From: Pseudonocardia sp. MH-G8
Lineage (GTDB): Bacteria > Actinomycetota > Actinomycetes > Mycobacteriales > Pseudonocardiaceae
DNA: 64,000 bases
Assembly: GCF_002262885.1 (NCBI RefSeq)
Contig: NZ_NKYF01000001.1
Span: 496,001-560,000 of the forward strand
Direction: 5' to 3'
Shown here: one piece after another, positions 28,651 to 37,408 of the stretch
How positions within the stretch are numbered: the first letter of the stretch is position 1
Layout of the letters: each line of letters opens with the position of its first letter
Notes under the pieces: generated by a model
What the model saw: the letters and a program-made list of their open reading frames with translations, nothing else
What the model was told of the DNA's origin: nothing
The model's database searches: none
Made by a program: the position numbers and the translations under genes

Positions 28651-29784
28651 ATGCGCGAGTTCCGGATCGACGTCCCCGAGTCCGACCTGGACGACCTGCG
28701 CGACCGCCTCGCCCGCACGCGCTGGCCGGACGCCGAGACGGCGTCGGGGTGGAACCAGGGCGTGCCGCTGGAGTACGCCCGCGAGCTCTGCGACCACTGG
28801 GCCCGCCGGTACGACTGGCGCCGCTGCGAGGCCGAGCTCAACGCGCTGCCGCAGTTCCGCACCGGGCTCGACGGCGGCGGCGACGACAGCGTCGAGGTCC
28901 ACCTGCTGCACGTCCGGTCCCGGCACGAGCGAGCGCTGCCGCTGCTGCTCACCCACGGCTGGCCGGGTTCGATCGTCGAGTTCCTCGGTGTGATCGACGC
29001 GCTCACCGACCCGCCGGACCCGCGGGACGCGTTCCACCTGGTGATCCCCTCGCTGCCGGGCTACGGCTTCAGCGGCAAGCCGACCGTGCCGGGGTGGGGG
29101 GTGGAGCGGATCGCCACCGCGTGGGCGCAGCTGATGGACCGCCTCGGCTACGACCGCTACGCCGCCCAGGGTGGCGACTGGGGCGCGATGATCACTTCGG
29201 CGCTGGGCACGGGCGCCCCGGAGAACCTGGTGGGGATCCACCTGACGATGCCGATGGCCGCGCCGCCGCCCGAGGGCGAGGGCAGCCCGCTCACTCCTGC
29301 CGAGCAGGAAGCGCTGGCCAGCCGCAAGACCTTCCAGAAGGTCGGCACCGGGTACTCCAGCGAGCAGTCCACCCGGCCACAGACGCTCGGCTACGGGCTG
29401 GCGGACTCGCCGTCGGGGCAGTGCATGTGGGTCGTGGAGAAGTTCTGGGACTGGACCGACTGCGCCGGCCACCCGGAGAACGTGATCTCGCGCGACCGCC
29501 TGCTGGACAACGTCATGCTCTACTGGCTGCCCGGTGCCGGTGCCTCGTCGGCCCGGCTGTACTGGGAGAGCTACAAGCGCAGGCGGATGGACGAGGTGCC
29601 CGTGCCCACCGGCGTCACGCTCTTCCCCCAGGAGCTGATCCGGCTGCCCCGGCACTGGATCGAACGGCGCTACACCGACCTGCGGCACTGGAGCGAGCCC
29701 GCGGTCGGCGGCCACTTCGCCGCGATGGAGCAGCCGGACGTCTTCGTCGACGAGCTGCGCACGTTCTTCCGCAAACTCCGCTGA
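28651..29784 (+). CDS. Epoxide hydrolase, microsomal-type
   Basis: A 377-residue alpha/beta hydrolase with an N-terminal EHN domain (about 1-100; FRIDVPESDLDDLRDRLARTRWP). The oxyanion motif is HGWPGS. The nucleophile elbow QGGDWGAMI supplies Asp, and PAVGGHFAAMEQPD supplies the catalytic His. These enzymes open epoxides to diols; such products could arise from monooxygenase action. It starts 2 bases after the SDR stop, so the two are in one operon. Length and motifs are complete. Confidence 0.93.
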   Translation: MREFRIDVPESDLDDLRDRLARTRWPDAETASGWNQGVPLEYARELCDHWARRYDWRRCEAELNALPQFRTGLDGGGDDSVEVHLLHVRSRHERALPLLLTHGWPGSIVEFLGVIDALTDPPDPRDAFHLVIPSLPGYGFSGKPTVPGWGVERIATAWAQLMDRLGYDRYAAQGGDWGAMITSALGTGAPENLVGIHLTMPMAAPPPEGEGSPLTPAEQEALASRKTFQKVGTGYSSEQSTRPQTLGYGLADSPSGQCMWVVEKFWDWTDCAGHPENVISRDRLLDNVMLYWLPGAGASSARLYWESYKRRRMDEVPVPTGVTLFPQELIRLPRHWIERRYTDLRHWSEPAVGGHFAAMEQPDVFVDELRTFFRKLR

Positions 29785-29790
29785 CCCGGC

Positions 29791-29817
29791 TGTCGAAACC
29801 GTCCGCGCCGGATCGTC
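29791..29817 (+). promoter_or_regulatory. ECF42-type promoter for the DGPF/sigma pair
   Basis: TGTCGA at 29791-29796, a 17-bp spacer and CGTC at 29814-29817, 53 bases before the DGPF ATG. The ECF42 consensus as I recall it is TGTCGA for -35 and CGA/TC for -10. It lies right after the epoxide hydrolase stop, separating this pair from the preceding operon. Confidence 0.65.
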
Positions 29818-29870
29818 ATGGCGGTGCGCACCGCAAAGGGCGGACACTGCGCAGGACCGAGGAGATTCCC

Positions 29871-30257
29871 ATGCGCTACACGCTGCTGCTCCACTACGCC
29901 GAGCCCGCCGACGGCGAGCTGTCGCAGGAGATGATCGCCGCGGGCCAGGCCGCGTTCGACGCCTACGGCAAGGCCCTGGCGTCGGCCGGCGTGCTCATCG
30001 GCGCCGAGGTGCTGGAGCCGACGTCGGGCTCGACCACGGTGACGCTGCGCACCGGCAGCCTCCAGGTGCAGGACGGCCCGTTCGCCGAGACCAAGGAGGC
30101 CCTCGCCGGGATCTTCGTGATCGACGTCCCGGATCGGGACGCCGCGATCGGGTGGGCGGAGAAGTGCCCCGCGGCGCAGTGGGGGGTGGTGGAGGTCCGC
30201 GGGGCGGCCACGTCCTTGCGCGACGGCGTCTGGACGGCAGGCTGCACGGCCGGCTGA
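29871..30257 (+). CDS. DGPF-domain (YciI-like) protein
   Basis: A 128-residue YCII-fold protein containing the D68-G-P-F71 motif in SLQVQDGPFAETKEALAGIFVIDV. DGPF proteins are the conserved genomic partners of ECF42 sigma factors and are usually their direct targets; their biochemical function is unknown. Their compact ferredoxin-like fold suggests ligand binding or catalysis. The ATG at 29871 has GAGGAG 8 bases upstream. The sigma gene follows 2 bases after the stop. Confidence 0.93.
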   Translation: MRYTLLLHYAEPADGELSQEMIAAGQAAFDAYGKALASAGVLIGAEVLEPTSGSTTVTLRTGSLQVQDGPFAETKEALAGIFVIDVPDRDAAIGWAEKCPAAQWGVVEVRGAATSLRDGVWTAGCTAG

Positions 30258-30259
30258 GA

Positions 30260-31477
30260 ATGACCGACGTGGCGCAGGTCCGGGCGGCGCAGGCTGCCCG
30301 GACCTCCTACGGGCGGCTGGTCGCACTGCTCGCGGCGGGCAACGGGGACATCGCCGCGGCCGAGGACGCGCTCGCGGACGCCTTCGAGCGCGCCCTCACG
30401 GCATGGCCTGTCGACGGGGTGCCCCACAACCCGGACGCCTGGCTGCTGACCGTGGCCCGCAACCGGATGCGCGATCGCTGGAAGTCCGCCGACACCCGCC
30501 GCACCGTGGCGTGGGACCCCGATTGGCACGACCCCGCGCACCTCGACGCGCTCGACCTCGACGCGGTTCCGGACCGGCGGCTCGAGCTGATGCTGGTCTG
30601 CGCGCACCCAGGGATCGACAAGACCGTGCGCACGCCGCTCATGCTCAACACGGTGCTCGGCTGCACCGGCGAGCAGATCGCCCGTGCGTTCGCCCTGCCC
30701 GCCCCGACGCTGGCGGCGCGGCTGGTCCGGGCGAAGCGCCGCATCAAGGACGCGCGGATCCCCTTCCAGGTCCCCGACGTGCACGTCCTCCCGGAGCGCA
30801 TGGACGCCGTGCTCGAGGCGGTCTACGGCGCCTACGCGATCGACTGGCACACCACGGGCACCGAGCTGCGACCGGCGCTGGCCGGCGAGGCGCTGCACCT
30901 GGCCGAGACGCTCGCGCACCTCGCCCCCAGCGATGCCGAGGCCCACGGCCTGGCGGGCCTGATCTGCCTCTCCCTGGCCCGCCACCCCGCCCGTCTCGAC
31001 GCGGACGGGCGATTCGTCCCCCTGCCCGAGCAGGACACCGCGCGCTGGGACGGGGAGCTGATCCGCCGGGGCCGCGAGCACCTGCGCCAGGCCCACGGGC
31101 TGCGCGAGCTCGGCCGGTTCCAGCTGGAGGCGGCGATCCAGGCCGTGCACTGCGCACGCCGGGAGTCGGGAGCGATCGACTGGGTGTCGCTGCGGGACCT
31201 GTACGAGGCCCTGCACGGCCTCGCGCCGGGGCTGGGCAGCGCCACGGCGCTGGCCGCGGTGACGGCGGAGACCGACGGGCCGGAAGCGGGCCTCGCGCTC
31301 CTCGACCGGATCACCGACCGGACCGCGCGGTTCCAACCCGCCTGGGCCACCCGCGCGCACCTCCTCGAGCGGCTCGGCCGCGTCGCCGAGGCGCGCGCCG
31401 CGCTGGACAAGGCCATCTCGCTCACCCACGACCCCGCCGAGCGGGCCCACCTCACCGCACGGCGCACGGCGAGGTGA
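30260..31477 (+). CDS. ECF42-type RNA polymerase sigma factor
   Basis: A 405-residue sigma factor with region 2 at about 15-75 (AAEDALADAFERALTAWP...NPDAWLLTVARNRMRDRWKS), region 4 at about 95-160 (MLNTVLGCTGEQIARAFALPAPTLAARLVRAKRRI), and a ~220-residue helical, TPR-like C-terminal domain. This layout plus the adjacent DGPF gene defines ECF42. The extension replaces an anti-sigma factor and is needed for activity in studied members. The 29791-29817 promoter predicts positive autoregulation. The signal sensed is unknown. Confidence 0.93.
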   Translation: MTDVAQVRAAQAARTSYGRLVALLAAGNGDIAAAEDALADAFERALTAWPVDGVPHNPDAWLLTVARNRMRDRWKSADTRRTVAWDPDWHDPAHLDALDLDAVPDRRLELMLVCAHPGIDKTVRTPLMLNTVLGCTGEQIARAFALPAPTLAARLVRAKRRIKDARIPFQVPDVHVLPERMDAVLEAVYGAYAIDWHTTGTELRPALAGEALHLAETLAHLAPSDAEAHGLAGLICLSLARHPARLDADGRFVPLPEQDTARWDGELIRRGREHLRQAHGLRELGRFQLEAAIQAVHCARRESGAIDWVSLRDLYEALHGLAPGLGSATALAAVTAETDGPEAGLALLDRITDRTARFQPAWATRAHLLERLGRVAEARAALDKAISLTHDPAERAHLTARRTAR

Positions 31478-31561
31478 GAGCCGCGCCGGGCACTTCGCGA
31501 CCCCGCCCGACGTTGTCGGTTCGTCCCCCGGCACCGGCCCGGCGGGGCGGAAGGGGACCGG

Positions 31562-31843
31562 ATGTCCGCGGTCGGATCTGTGCTCGCCACGTTGCTGCTG
31601 CTCTTCCAGATCGTGCTGGTGGCGCGGGCGGTGGTCGACTGGATCGCAGCGCTGTCCTCGAGCCCGGAGCCCGAATGGCGCCGCACCGCCCAGCGGGTCA
31701 CGCACGCGGCCACCGAACCGGTGCTGGCCCCGGTCCGCCGGATCCTGCCGCCGATCCGCGCCGGGTCGGTGGGGATCGACATGGCGTTCATCGTGGTGTT
31801 CGTCGCGACGGTGCTGCTGCGCCTCGTGTTCCTCTCGTTCTGA
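31562..31843 (+). CDS. YggT-family membrane protein
   Basis: A 93-residue protein with two hydrophobic helices: about 5-30 (VGSVLATLLLLFQIVLVARAVVDWI) and 70-92. Between them is the characteristic VTEPVLAPVRRILPPI-type loop, here ATEPVLAPVRRILPPIRAG. YggT proteins associate with cell-division or envelope functions; in actinobacteria they usually lie beside sepF or wag31, which are absent here. The start ATG 31562 has GGGGA upstream. It is a lone copy, away from the dcw cluster. Confidence 0.85.
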   Translation: MSAVGSVLATLLLLFQIVLVARAVVDWIAALSSSPEPEWRRTAQRVTHAATEPVLAPVRRILPPIRAGSVGIDMAFIVVFVATVLLRLVFLSF

Positions 31844-31854
31844 GCCGTCCCGGG

Positions 31855-32448
31855 TCAGGCCACGCCGGCCGGGAGCCAGGGCGACACCCTGTCCCGGTCG
31901 AGGAGGTCGGGCCGCGCCAGGCTGCCGAGCATGGAGTGCACCGCGGCCTCGGCGTCCCGGGTCCAGGCGTGGCAGCGCTGCGCGGATCCGCAGAGCGTCG
32001 GCGCACGGTTGCGCGCCGCGTCGACGATCGCCTCCGCATCGGCACCGACCTCCTCGTTCGCGGTGGCCGGATCGCGTAGCTGCACCCCCGCGGCGGCGGC
32101 GATGCCCGCGACGTCGGTCAGCCGGGTCCTCAACCACTCCCACGGAGTGGTGGTGACCGCGTCGTCCCAGTGACGGTCGCAGGGCTCGACGCCCACGAAG
32201 TACGGGTGGAAGTGGGCTGCGTCGAACGCTCCCGGCGTGCCGTCGAGACGGTCGAACAGGTCCGCCCGCCACATCGGCTGATCGACCACGACCTTCTGGG
32301 CCGCCGATTCGGAACCGCGCCGCGGCTGGGGGGCCACCTGGCGGACCTCGATGCGCGCGCCGTGCTCCAGGTGGCTGTCCGAGAGGTCGATCTCGAACCA
32401 GTGCCGTACGAGAACGGCGACCTCGTTGTAGACGAAGGCGTGCTCCAC
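31855..32448 (-). CDS. Hypothetical protein
   Basis: A 197-residue protein I do not recognise. The N-terminal half is rich in His, Tyr and acidic residues (VYNEVAVLVRHWFEIDLSDSHLEHGARIEVRQV, then AAHFHPYFVGVEPCDRHWDDAV) and could bind a metal. The C-terminal half looks helical. No signal peptide or membrane segment. I chose GTG 32448 because AAGGAG lies 7 bases upstream; the frame extends to 32640 without other support. It is divergent from the NifU-like/CGSC cluster, with 250 bp between them, so it may belong to that regulon. Confidence 0.65.
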   Translation of the reverse strand: MEHAFVYNEVAVLVRHWFEIDLSDSHLEHGARIEVRQVAPQPRRGSESAAQKVVVDQPMWRADLFDRLDGTPGAFDAAHFHPYFVGVEPCDRHWDDAVTTTPWEWLRTRLTDVAGIAAAAGVQLRDPATANEEVGADAEAIVDAARNRAPTLCGSAQRCHAWTRDAEAAVHSMLGSLARPDLLDRDRVSPWLPAGVA

Positions 32449-32698
32449 TCGCTGCTCCTTCTCACGTCGCCGGGCTCGGGTCGGTGATACCTGCCTACCG
32501 CCTCTGCCGGCCGATGGCCAGCAACACCGGATCGTGGCCGACCGACGGGCTCGCCGTGCCCGGCACGAGACAAACGAGGGGCCTGCTCCGGGACGTCCGA
32601 CGGTTGTTCCCCGCTCCGGCTGGGCGAGAGACTCAGCCAATCAGCCTCTGACCCTCGACGTCCCCTCGGTCGTCGGGGAGCGGGAAGGGGTACCGGTC

Positions 32699-32956
32699 AT
32701 GGAACACGTGAGCGCCGAGGTCCATCGCGCCGTGGACAACATCGCCCAGATCGTCCGGAGGGACGGTGGGGTTCTGGACCTGCGGACCTTCGACGCGACG
32801 ACGGGCGAGCTGGTCGTCACGTTCGGTCAGGCCGCGAGCGAGGACTGCGTCGCCTGCACGATCGACGAGCCCATGGTGCGGGCGTTCCTGGAGGAGGCCG
32901 TCCGGGCCCAGGGCGTAGAGCTCACCGCACTGCACATCCAGTCCCCCGCGGGTTGA
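32699..32956 (+). CDS. NifU-like CxxC protein of CGSC cluster 1
   Basis: An 85-residue protein resembling the C-terminal domain of NifU/NfuA: a leading helix (VHRAVDNIAQIVRRDGGVLDL), strands, and a C50-V-A-C53 pair in EDCVACTIDEPMVRAFLEEAV. In NfuA the CxxC binds an Fe-S cluster; here it could be a cluster site or a dithiol carrier. It is the first gene of cluster 1, 39 bp before the fused CGSC gene. A weakly similar 77-residue protein with the same CxxC spacing is in cluster 2 beside the split CGSC genes. Start ATG 32699 has GGGAAGGGG upstream. Confidence 0.75.
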   Translation: MEHVSAEVHRAVDNIAQIVRRDGGVLDLRTFDATTGELVVTFGQAASEDCVACTIDEPMVRAFLEEAVRAQGVELTALHIQSPAG

Positions 32957-32995
32957 CCCCTGCCCCGTCCTTCGACGTCGAGGAGATCGGTTCCC

Positions 32996-34711
32996 ATGAC
33001 GATTGCGTCCGATGCAGGCGAGGGGAAGCACCGGTTGGAGGTGCTGAACCCGACCGCGGACGGCTACGGGACGGAGGCCGCCGGGCTGGCTCCGCGTCCT
33101 TCCGGCCTCGCCGGGCAGACGGTGGGCCTGCTCTGGAACGGCAAGCCCAACGGTGACGTCGCGCTACGGGCACTGGGCGCGGCGCTGGAGTCGCAGTTCG
33201 ACGGCCTGCGGACGCGGTTCTACAGCGGCTCGATCCCGTGCGACCGGACCCTCCTCGAACAGGTGGCGCGGGAGTGCTCCGCGGTCGTGGGGTGCACGGC
33301 CGACTGCGGATCCTGCAGCTCCTGGATGACCCACGACATCATCGCGATGGAGCGCGCAGGCGTCCCGGCGGTCCTCGTCGTGTCGAAGGGGTTCGAGGAG
33401 GACGTCGAGGCGAGCGCCCGGGCCTTCGCCCTCCCCGACGTGGCGCGGGTCGTGGTGCCGTGGGTCTACAACAACGCCACGGAGGAGGTGTCGATCGCGC
33501 AGACGCTCGATGCCCTGCCCGGCATCGTCGACCGCCTCGAGGGCCGGCCCCACGCGAAGGACGCGCCGAGCGGTGCGCTGCCGGCGCCACCGGTGATCTC
33601 CTTCCACTCCGACGACGCCACCGACCTGTTCGCGCAGTTCAACCAGTACTTCACGGACCGCGACTGGGGCGACGGGTACCCGCTGCTCCCTGCGACGCGG
33701 GACGCGGTGGACGCCCTGTGCCACGGCATCGCCGACCCGGACGAGGTCCTGTACACCCTGCCGCCCGGCAACGGTCAGGTCACACCGCGCAAGATCGCCG
33801 TCGCCTGTGCCATGGCCGGCACCACGGCGCGGGAGATGGCAGTCGTCGAGGCCGTCCTGCGGGCGTTCAACGACCCGCAGCAGCAGGTGCGGCTGCGCAC
33901 CGTGCTCATGTCGACGAGTGCCCACGCCCCGTTCGTGCTGGTCAACGGGCCCATCACCCGAGAGCTCGGCATCAACGGCGGGCGCGCGTGCATCGGCCCC
34001 GGGGCGCAGAACCAGGTGAACCTGCGGATCGGTCGCGCCGTGACCCTCGCGCTCAAGAACCTCGGCGCCTGGTACCCGGGCGTCCTGGACATGGACACCA
34101 TCGGCTCCGTCCGCAAGAACGTGGTGGTCATCAGCGAGAACGTCGACGAGAGCCCGTGGACGCCCTTCCACGTCGACGCCGGCTACGGGGCGAACGAGAA
34201 CACCGTGACCCTCTTCGTCACCCTGGGCGAGACCGACGTCGGCTTCCAGGGGCACCTGGATCCCCACCAGCTCGCGCGCTCCATCAGCGCGTTCGACAGC
34301 GTGCAGGGCGGCTACTTCTCGGGGCTCTTCGGCGGTGAGAAGGCGAAGGAGTCGCCGAGCGGCCGCCTGCTGCTCGTCGCGCCGCCCCACGCGGACGCGC
34401 TGGCCGAGGGCGGCATCGGCAAGGAGGAGTTGCGGGACCTGCTGTTCGAGTACGGCCACCAACCGCTCTCCCGCGTCCTCGAGCAGTGGCGGAAGCTGCA
34501 CCTGGACGGGAAGACGTTCCCGGAGTGGGACTGGGCGTTCGCACTCGACGCGCAGGAGCAGGAGCGTCGGACCCTGCCCGTCGTGCGCAGCCGCGACCAG
34601 TACGTGCTCGCGGTCTGCGGGTCCACCCGCGGCAAGGACATGTTCATGCCCACGGCACTCCCGCCGGTCACGGCGCCCCTGAAAGCGGAGTGGGCCGACC
34701 GGAGCAGCTGA
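32996..34711 (+). CDS. Fused CGSC (UGSC-family) plus partner-domain protein
   Basis: A 571-residue two-part protein. Residues 40-190 form a Rossmann-like domain with TVGLLWNGKPN and the redox-type motif C104-G-S-C107 in GCTADCGSCSSWMTHD. It corresponds to the family NCBI calls UGSC (seleno)protein, with Cys in place of selenocysteine. From about 205 on, a second domain (NQYFTDRDWGDGYPLLPATRDAVDAL; LVNGPITRELGINGGRACIGPGAQNQVNLRIGRA) matches a separate 368-residue protein encoded in cluster 2. The reaction is not established; a thiol-based reductive or transfer step is an inference from CGSC. A TctCAB transporter follows in the same operon. Confidence 0.8.
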   Translation: MTIASDAGEGKHRLEVLNPTADGYGTEAAGLAPRPSGLAGQTVGLLWNGKPNGDVALRALGAALESQFDGLRTRFYSGSIPCDRTLLEQVARECSAVVGCTADCGSCSSWMTHDIIAMERAGVPAVLVVSKGFEEDVEASARAFALPDVARVVVPWVYNNATEEVSIAQTLDALPGIVDRLEGRPHAKDAPSGALPAPPVISFHSDDATDLFAQFNQYFTDRDWGDGYPLLPATRDAVDALCHGIADPDEVLYTLPPGNGQVTPRKIAVACAMAGTTAREMAVVEAVLRAFNDPQQQVRLRTVLMSTSAHAPFVLVNGPITRELGINGGRACIGPGAQNQVNLRIGRAVTLALKNLGAWYPGVLDMDTIGSVRKNVVVISENVDESPWTPFHVDAGYGANENTVTLFVTLGETDVGFQGHLDPHQLARSISAFDSVQGGYFSGLFGGEKAKESPSGRLLLVAPPHADALAEGGIGKEELRDLLFEYGHQPLSRVLEQWRKLHLDGKTFPEWDWAFALDAQEQERRTLPVVRSRDQYVLAVCGSTRGKDMFMPTALPPVTAPLKAEWADRSS

Positions 34712-34735
34712 TCCCACGGCCGACGAGACACGAGG

Positions 34736-35866
34736 ATGACGATGGAGTCGAATCGAATGGGGCCGGACCGAAGGACGAGCACCGGCTGGGCGATCGCCGC
34801 GGCGGCGGCCCTGCTGCTGAGCGGCTGCGGCGTGACCAACACCGGGTCGGCGGGTGAGACCGGTGGGGAGGGGCCCTTCTACGAGGGCAAGGAGATCAAC
34901 CTCATCGTCCCGTTCGACGCCGGCGGCGCCTCGGACGTCTACAGCCGGATGCTGAGCGGCCACCTGTCGAGCCACATCGAGGGCCGGCCCCAGATCGTCG
35001 TCGAGAACGTTCCCGGTGGTGCGCAGAAGGACGGCATCAACCGCTTCGAGCGCGCCGAGCACAACGGCCTGAACCTGGCGATGAGCTCGGGCGGTCTCAT
35101 CGCCGCCACCAAGTTCGACGAGGAAGGGATCCAGTTCGACCTGGCCGACTACGAGCCCCTGATGGCGTTCGGCGGCACGATGGTGATCTTCGGCAGCACG
35201 GCGGCGGGCATCACGTCGCTCGAGGACCTGCGGAACTCGACCGAGCCGGTCTTCTACGGAGGCCTGGAGTTCAACGCCTCCGAGGCGGTGCGCACGTTCG
35301 CGCTCGAGGAGTTGGGCCTGGCCGGCTTCGAGCCGCTCATGGGCTACGACGGTGGTGGCGCCGTCACGGCAGCGGTGCTGCGCGGGGAACTCGGCATCGG
35401 CAACTCGACGTCCTCGCACTACATCGAGAACGTCCGGCAGCTCGAGGAGGACGGCTCGATCGTCCCGCTGATGACCCAGGGGTACGTCGTCGGCGGCGAG
35501 ATCGTGCGCGACCCGGCCTTCCCGGACCTCCCGACCATGCCCGAGGCCTACCGGATGCTCACCGGTCAGGAACCGGAGGGGATCGCCTGGGAGACCTACG
35601 AGGCCCTCACCGCCGCGCAGACGAACCTGCTGCGGACCTACTGGGTCCACGGTGACGCACCCGAGGAGGCTCGGGCGGCACTGCGCGAGGCGGTGGCCGA
35701 GCTCGTCGCGGACGAGGCTTTCACCGCCGAGGCCACGCAACTCCTGCACGTCGACTCCCCGCCGCAGATCGGGGACGAGCTCGCGGCCTCCACGGCGTCG
35801 ATCGTCGACCTCCCTCCGCAGTCGGTGACGTGGCTCGAGGAGTACATGGCACGGGCCGGCGCCTGA
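34736..35866 (+). CDS. tctC: TctC-like solute-binding lipoprotein (tricarboxylate-type transporter)
   Basis: A 376-residue extracytoplasmic binding protein with a lipoprotein signal (AAAAALLLSGC31). GKEINLIVPFDAGGASDVYSRMLSGHL is the opening strand and binding loop of the TctC/Bug family, and VENVPGGAQKDGINRF follows as usual. It would capture an organic acid and hand it to TctAB. It sits 24 bp after the fused CGSC gene and 9 bp before tctA. The ligand is unknown, but co-transcription suggests it is the substrate of the CGSC protein. Confidence 0.9.
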   Translation: MTMESNRMGPDRRTSTGWAIAAAAALLLSGCGVTNTGSAGETGGEGPFYEGKEINLIVPFDAGGASDVYSRMLSGHLSSHIEGRPQIVVENVPGGAQKDGINRFERAEHNGLNLAMSSGGLIAATKFDEEGIQFDLADYEPLMAFGGTMVIFGSTAAGITSLEDLRNSTEPVFYGGLEFNASEAVRTFALEELGLAGFEPLMGYDGGGAVTAAVLRGELGIGNSTSSHYIENVRQLEEDGSIVPLMTQGYVVGGEIVRDPAFPDLPTMPEAYRMLTGQEPEGIAWETYEALTAAQTNLLRTYWVHGDAPEEARAALREAVAELVADEAFTAEATQLLHVDSPPQIGDELAASTASIVDLPPQSVTWLEEYMARAGA

Positions 35867-35875
35867 GGATCACCG

Positions 35876-37408
35876 ATGATCGAATCCGCTCTCGACGCGC
35901 TGCAGATCCTCGTCAGCCCACAACACCTCGTCTGGCTGTTCCTCGGTGTCGGCATCGGCCTGGTCCTGGGACTCATCCCGGGGCTGGGTGGCCTCACCGG
36001 CATGGCGGTGCTGCTCCCGCTCATCGTCGGGCTCGAGCCGGCGAGCGGCATCGCCATGCTCATCGGCCTCAACGCCGCCACGACGATCGGCGACACGTTC
36101 CCCTCGGTGCTGATGGGCGTTCCCGGAACCGCCGCGTCCCAGGCCACCGTGCTCGACGGCTATCCGATGGCCCGCAAGGGCCTCGCCAACGTCGCGCTCG
36201 GCGCGGCCTTCACCTCCAACATGGTGGGCGGGTTCATCGGAGGCGTCGTCCTGCTCGTGCTGATCCCGCTCGCCCGCCCCCTGATCATCGGGATGGGGTC
36301 CCCGCAGCTGTTCATGCTGACGCTGCTGGGCTTCAGCCTCGTGGGGGTGCTCGCCCGGGGAGCCGTCGGCCCGGCCTTCATGTCGGGCCTGCTCGGGATG
36401 CTGCTCGCCACGATCGGCAGCGCGTCGATGACCGGCGACTACCGGTTCGTCGGCGACATCTTCTACCTCTACGACGGCCTCGACCTGTCCATCCTCGCGA
36501 TCGGGCTCTTCGCGATCCCGTCGATCATGTCGCTGCTCACCCAGAACCAGTCGGTGGCCCGGGAGATGGCCCACCAGCGTGGTGGCGTGCTGCGAGGGGC
36601 CCGTGCTGCCTTCAGCCACAAGCGCGTGCTCGTCGGCAACTCCCTCCTGGGCAGCGTCCTGGGCATCGTCCCGGGCATCGGCGGGAGCGTCATCGACTGG
36701 ATCACCTACGGCGCCACCAAGCAGGTCGTGCGCAAGGACCGCGACCAGTTCGGCAAGGGGGACATCCGCGGCGTCATGGCCCCCGAGGCCGCCAACAACG
36801 CCAAGGACGGCGGGGTCCTCGTCCCGACCCTGATGTTCGGGATCCCCGGCAGCGCCACCGCGGCCATCCTCCTCGGCGGGTTCGCCACCATGGGGATCTC
36901 GACCGGGCCGAGCATGCTCGCGCCCGAGAACCTCTACCTGATCTTCGTGATCATCTGGACGCTGGTGCTCGCCAACGCGATCGGGGCCATGTCGAGCGCT
37001 GCCCTCGCCGGCACCCTCAGCAGGATCAGCCTCCTGAAGCCCTACACGTACGGCCCGTTCCTGCTGGTGATCATGATCATCGCCGCCTACCAGGCCGGGG
37101 TCCGGTGGGGCGACGTGGTGGCGGTCGTCGCCATCGGCCTGCTCGCCTGGTTGATGCAGGCGCTCAAGTGGCCGCGCCCGCCGCTGCTCATCGGGTTCGT
37201 CCTGGGCACCGGCGCGGAGAACTACCTGTGGATCTCGGTGGGCAGGTACGGGTGGACCTGGCTGACCGAGCCGTCGGTCATCGTCATCGGCGCGGTCATC
37301 CTCGTCACGTTGCTGGCGGGGTTCACCGGCGTCTTCGGCCGGCTCCACGCGCGGTTCGCCCGCGTCGAGACGGTGCCGGAACACACCAAGGAGTCCTCTC
37401 GTGGTTAG
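35876..37408 (+). CDS. tctA: TctA-like large permease subunit
   Basis: A 510-residue integral membrane protein of the tripartite tricarboxylate transporter family, with about 12 hydrophobic segments. Family hallmarks are the N-terminal LGLIPGLGGLTGMAVLLPL and GDTFPSVLMGVPGTAASQATVLDGYPMARKG, with an internal repeat at LGIVPGIGGSVIDWITYG and TLMFGIPGSATAAILLGGF. It drives uptake using the ion gradient. It overlaps tctB by 8 bp. The C-A-B gene order is standard. Confidence 0.94.
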   Translation: MIESALDALQILVSPQHLVWLFLGVGIGLVLGLIPGLGGLTGMAVLLPLIVGLEPASGIAMLIGLNAATTIGDTFPSVLMGVPGTAASQATVLDGYPMARKGLANVALGAAFTSNMVGGFIGGVVLLVLIPLARPLIIGMGSPQLFMLTLLGFSLVGVLARGAVGPAFMSGLLGMLLATIGSASMTGDYRFVGDIFYLYDGLDLSILAIGLFAIPSIMSLLTQNQSVAREMAHQRGGVLRGARAAFSHKRVLVGNSLLGSVLGIVPGIGGSVIDWITYGATKQVVRKDRDQFGKGDIRGVMAPEAANNAKDGGVLVPTLMFGIPGSATAAILLGGFATMGISTGPSMLAPENLYLIFVIIWTLVLANAIGAMSSAALAGTLSRISLLKPYTYGPFLLVIMIIAAYQAGVRWGDVVAVVAIGLLAWLMQALKWPRPPLLIGFVLGTGAENYLWISVGRYGWTWLTEPSVIVIGAVILVTLLAGFTGVFGRLHARFARVETVPEHTKESSRG

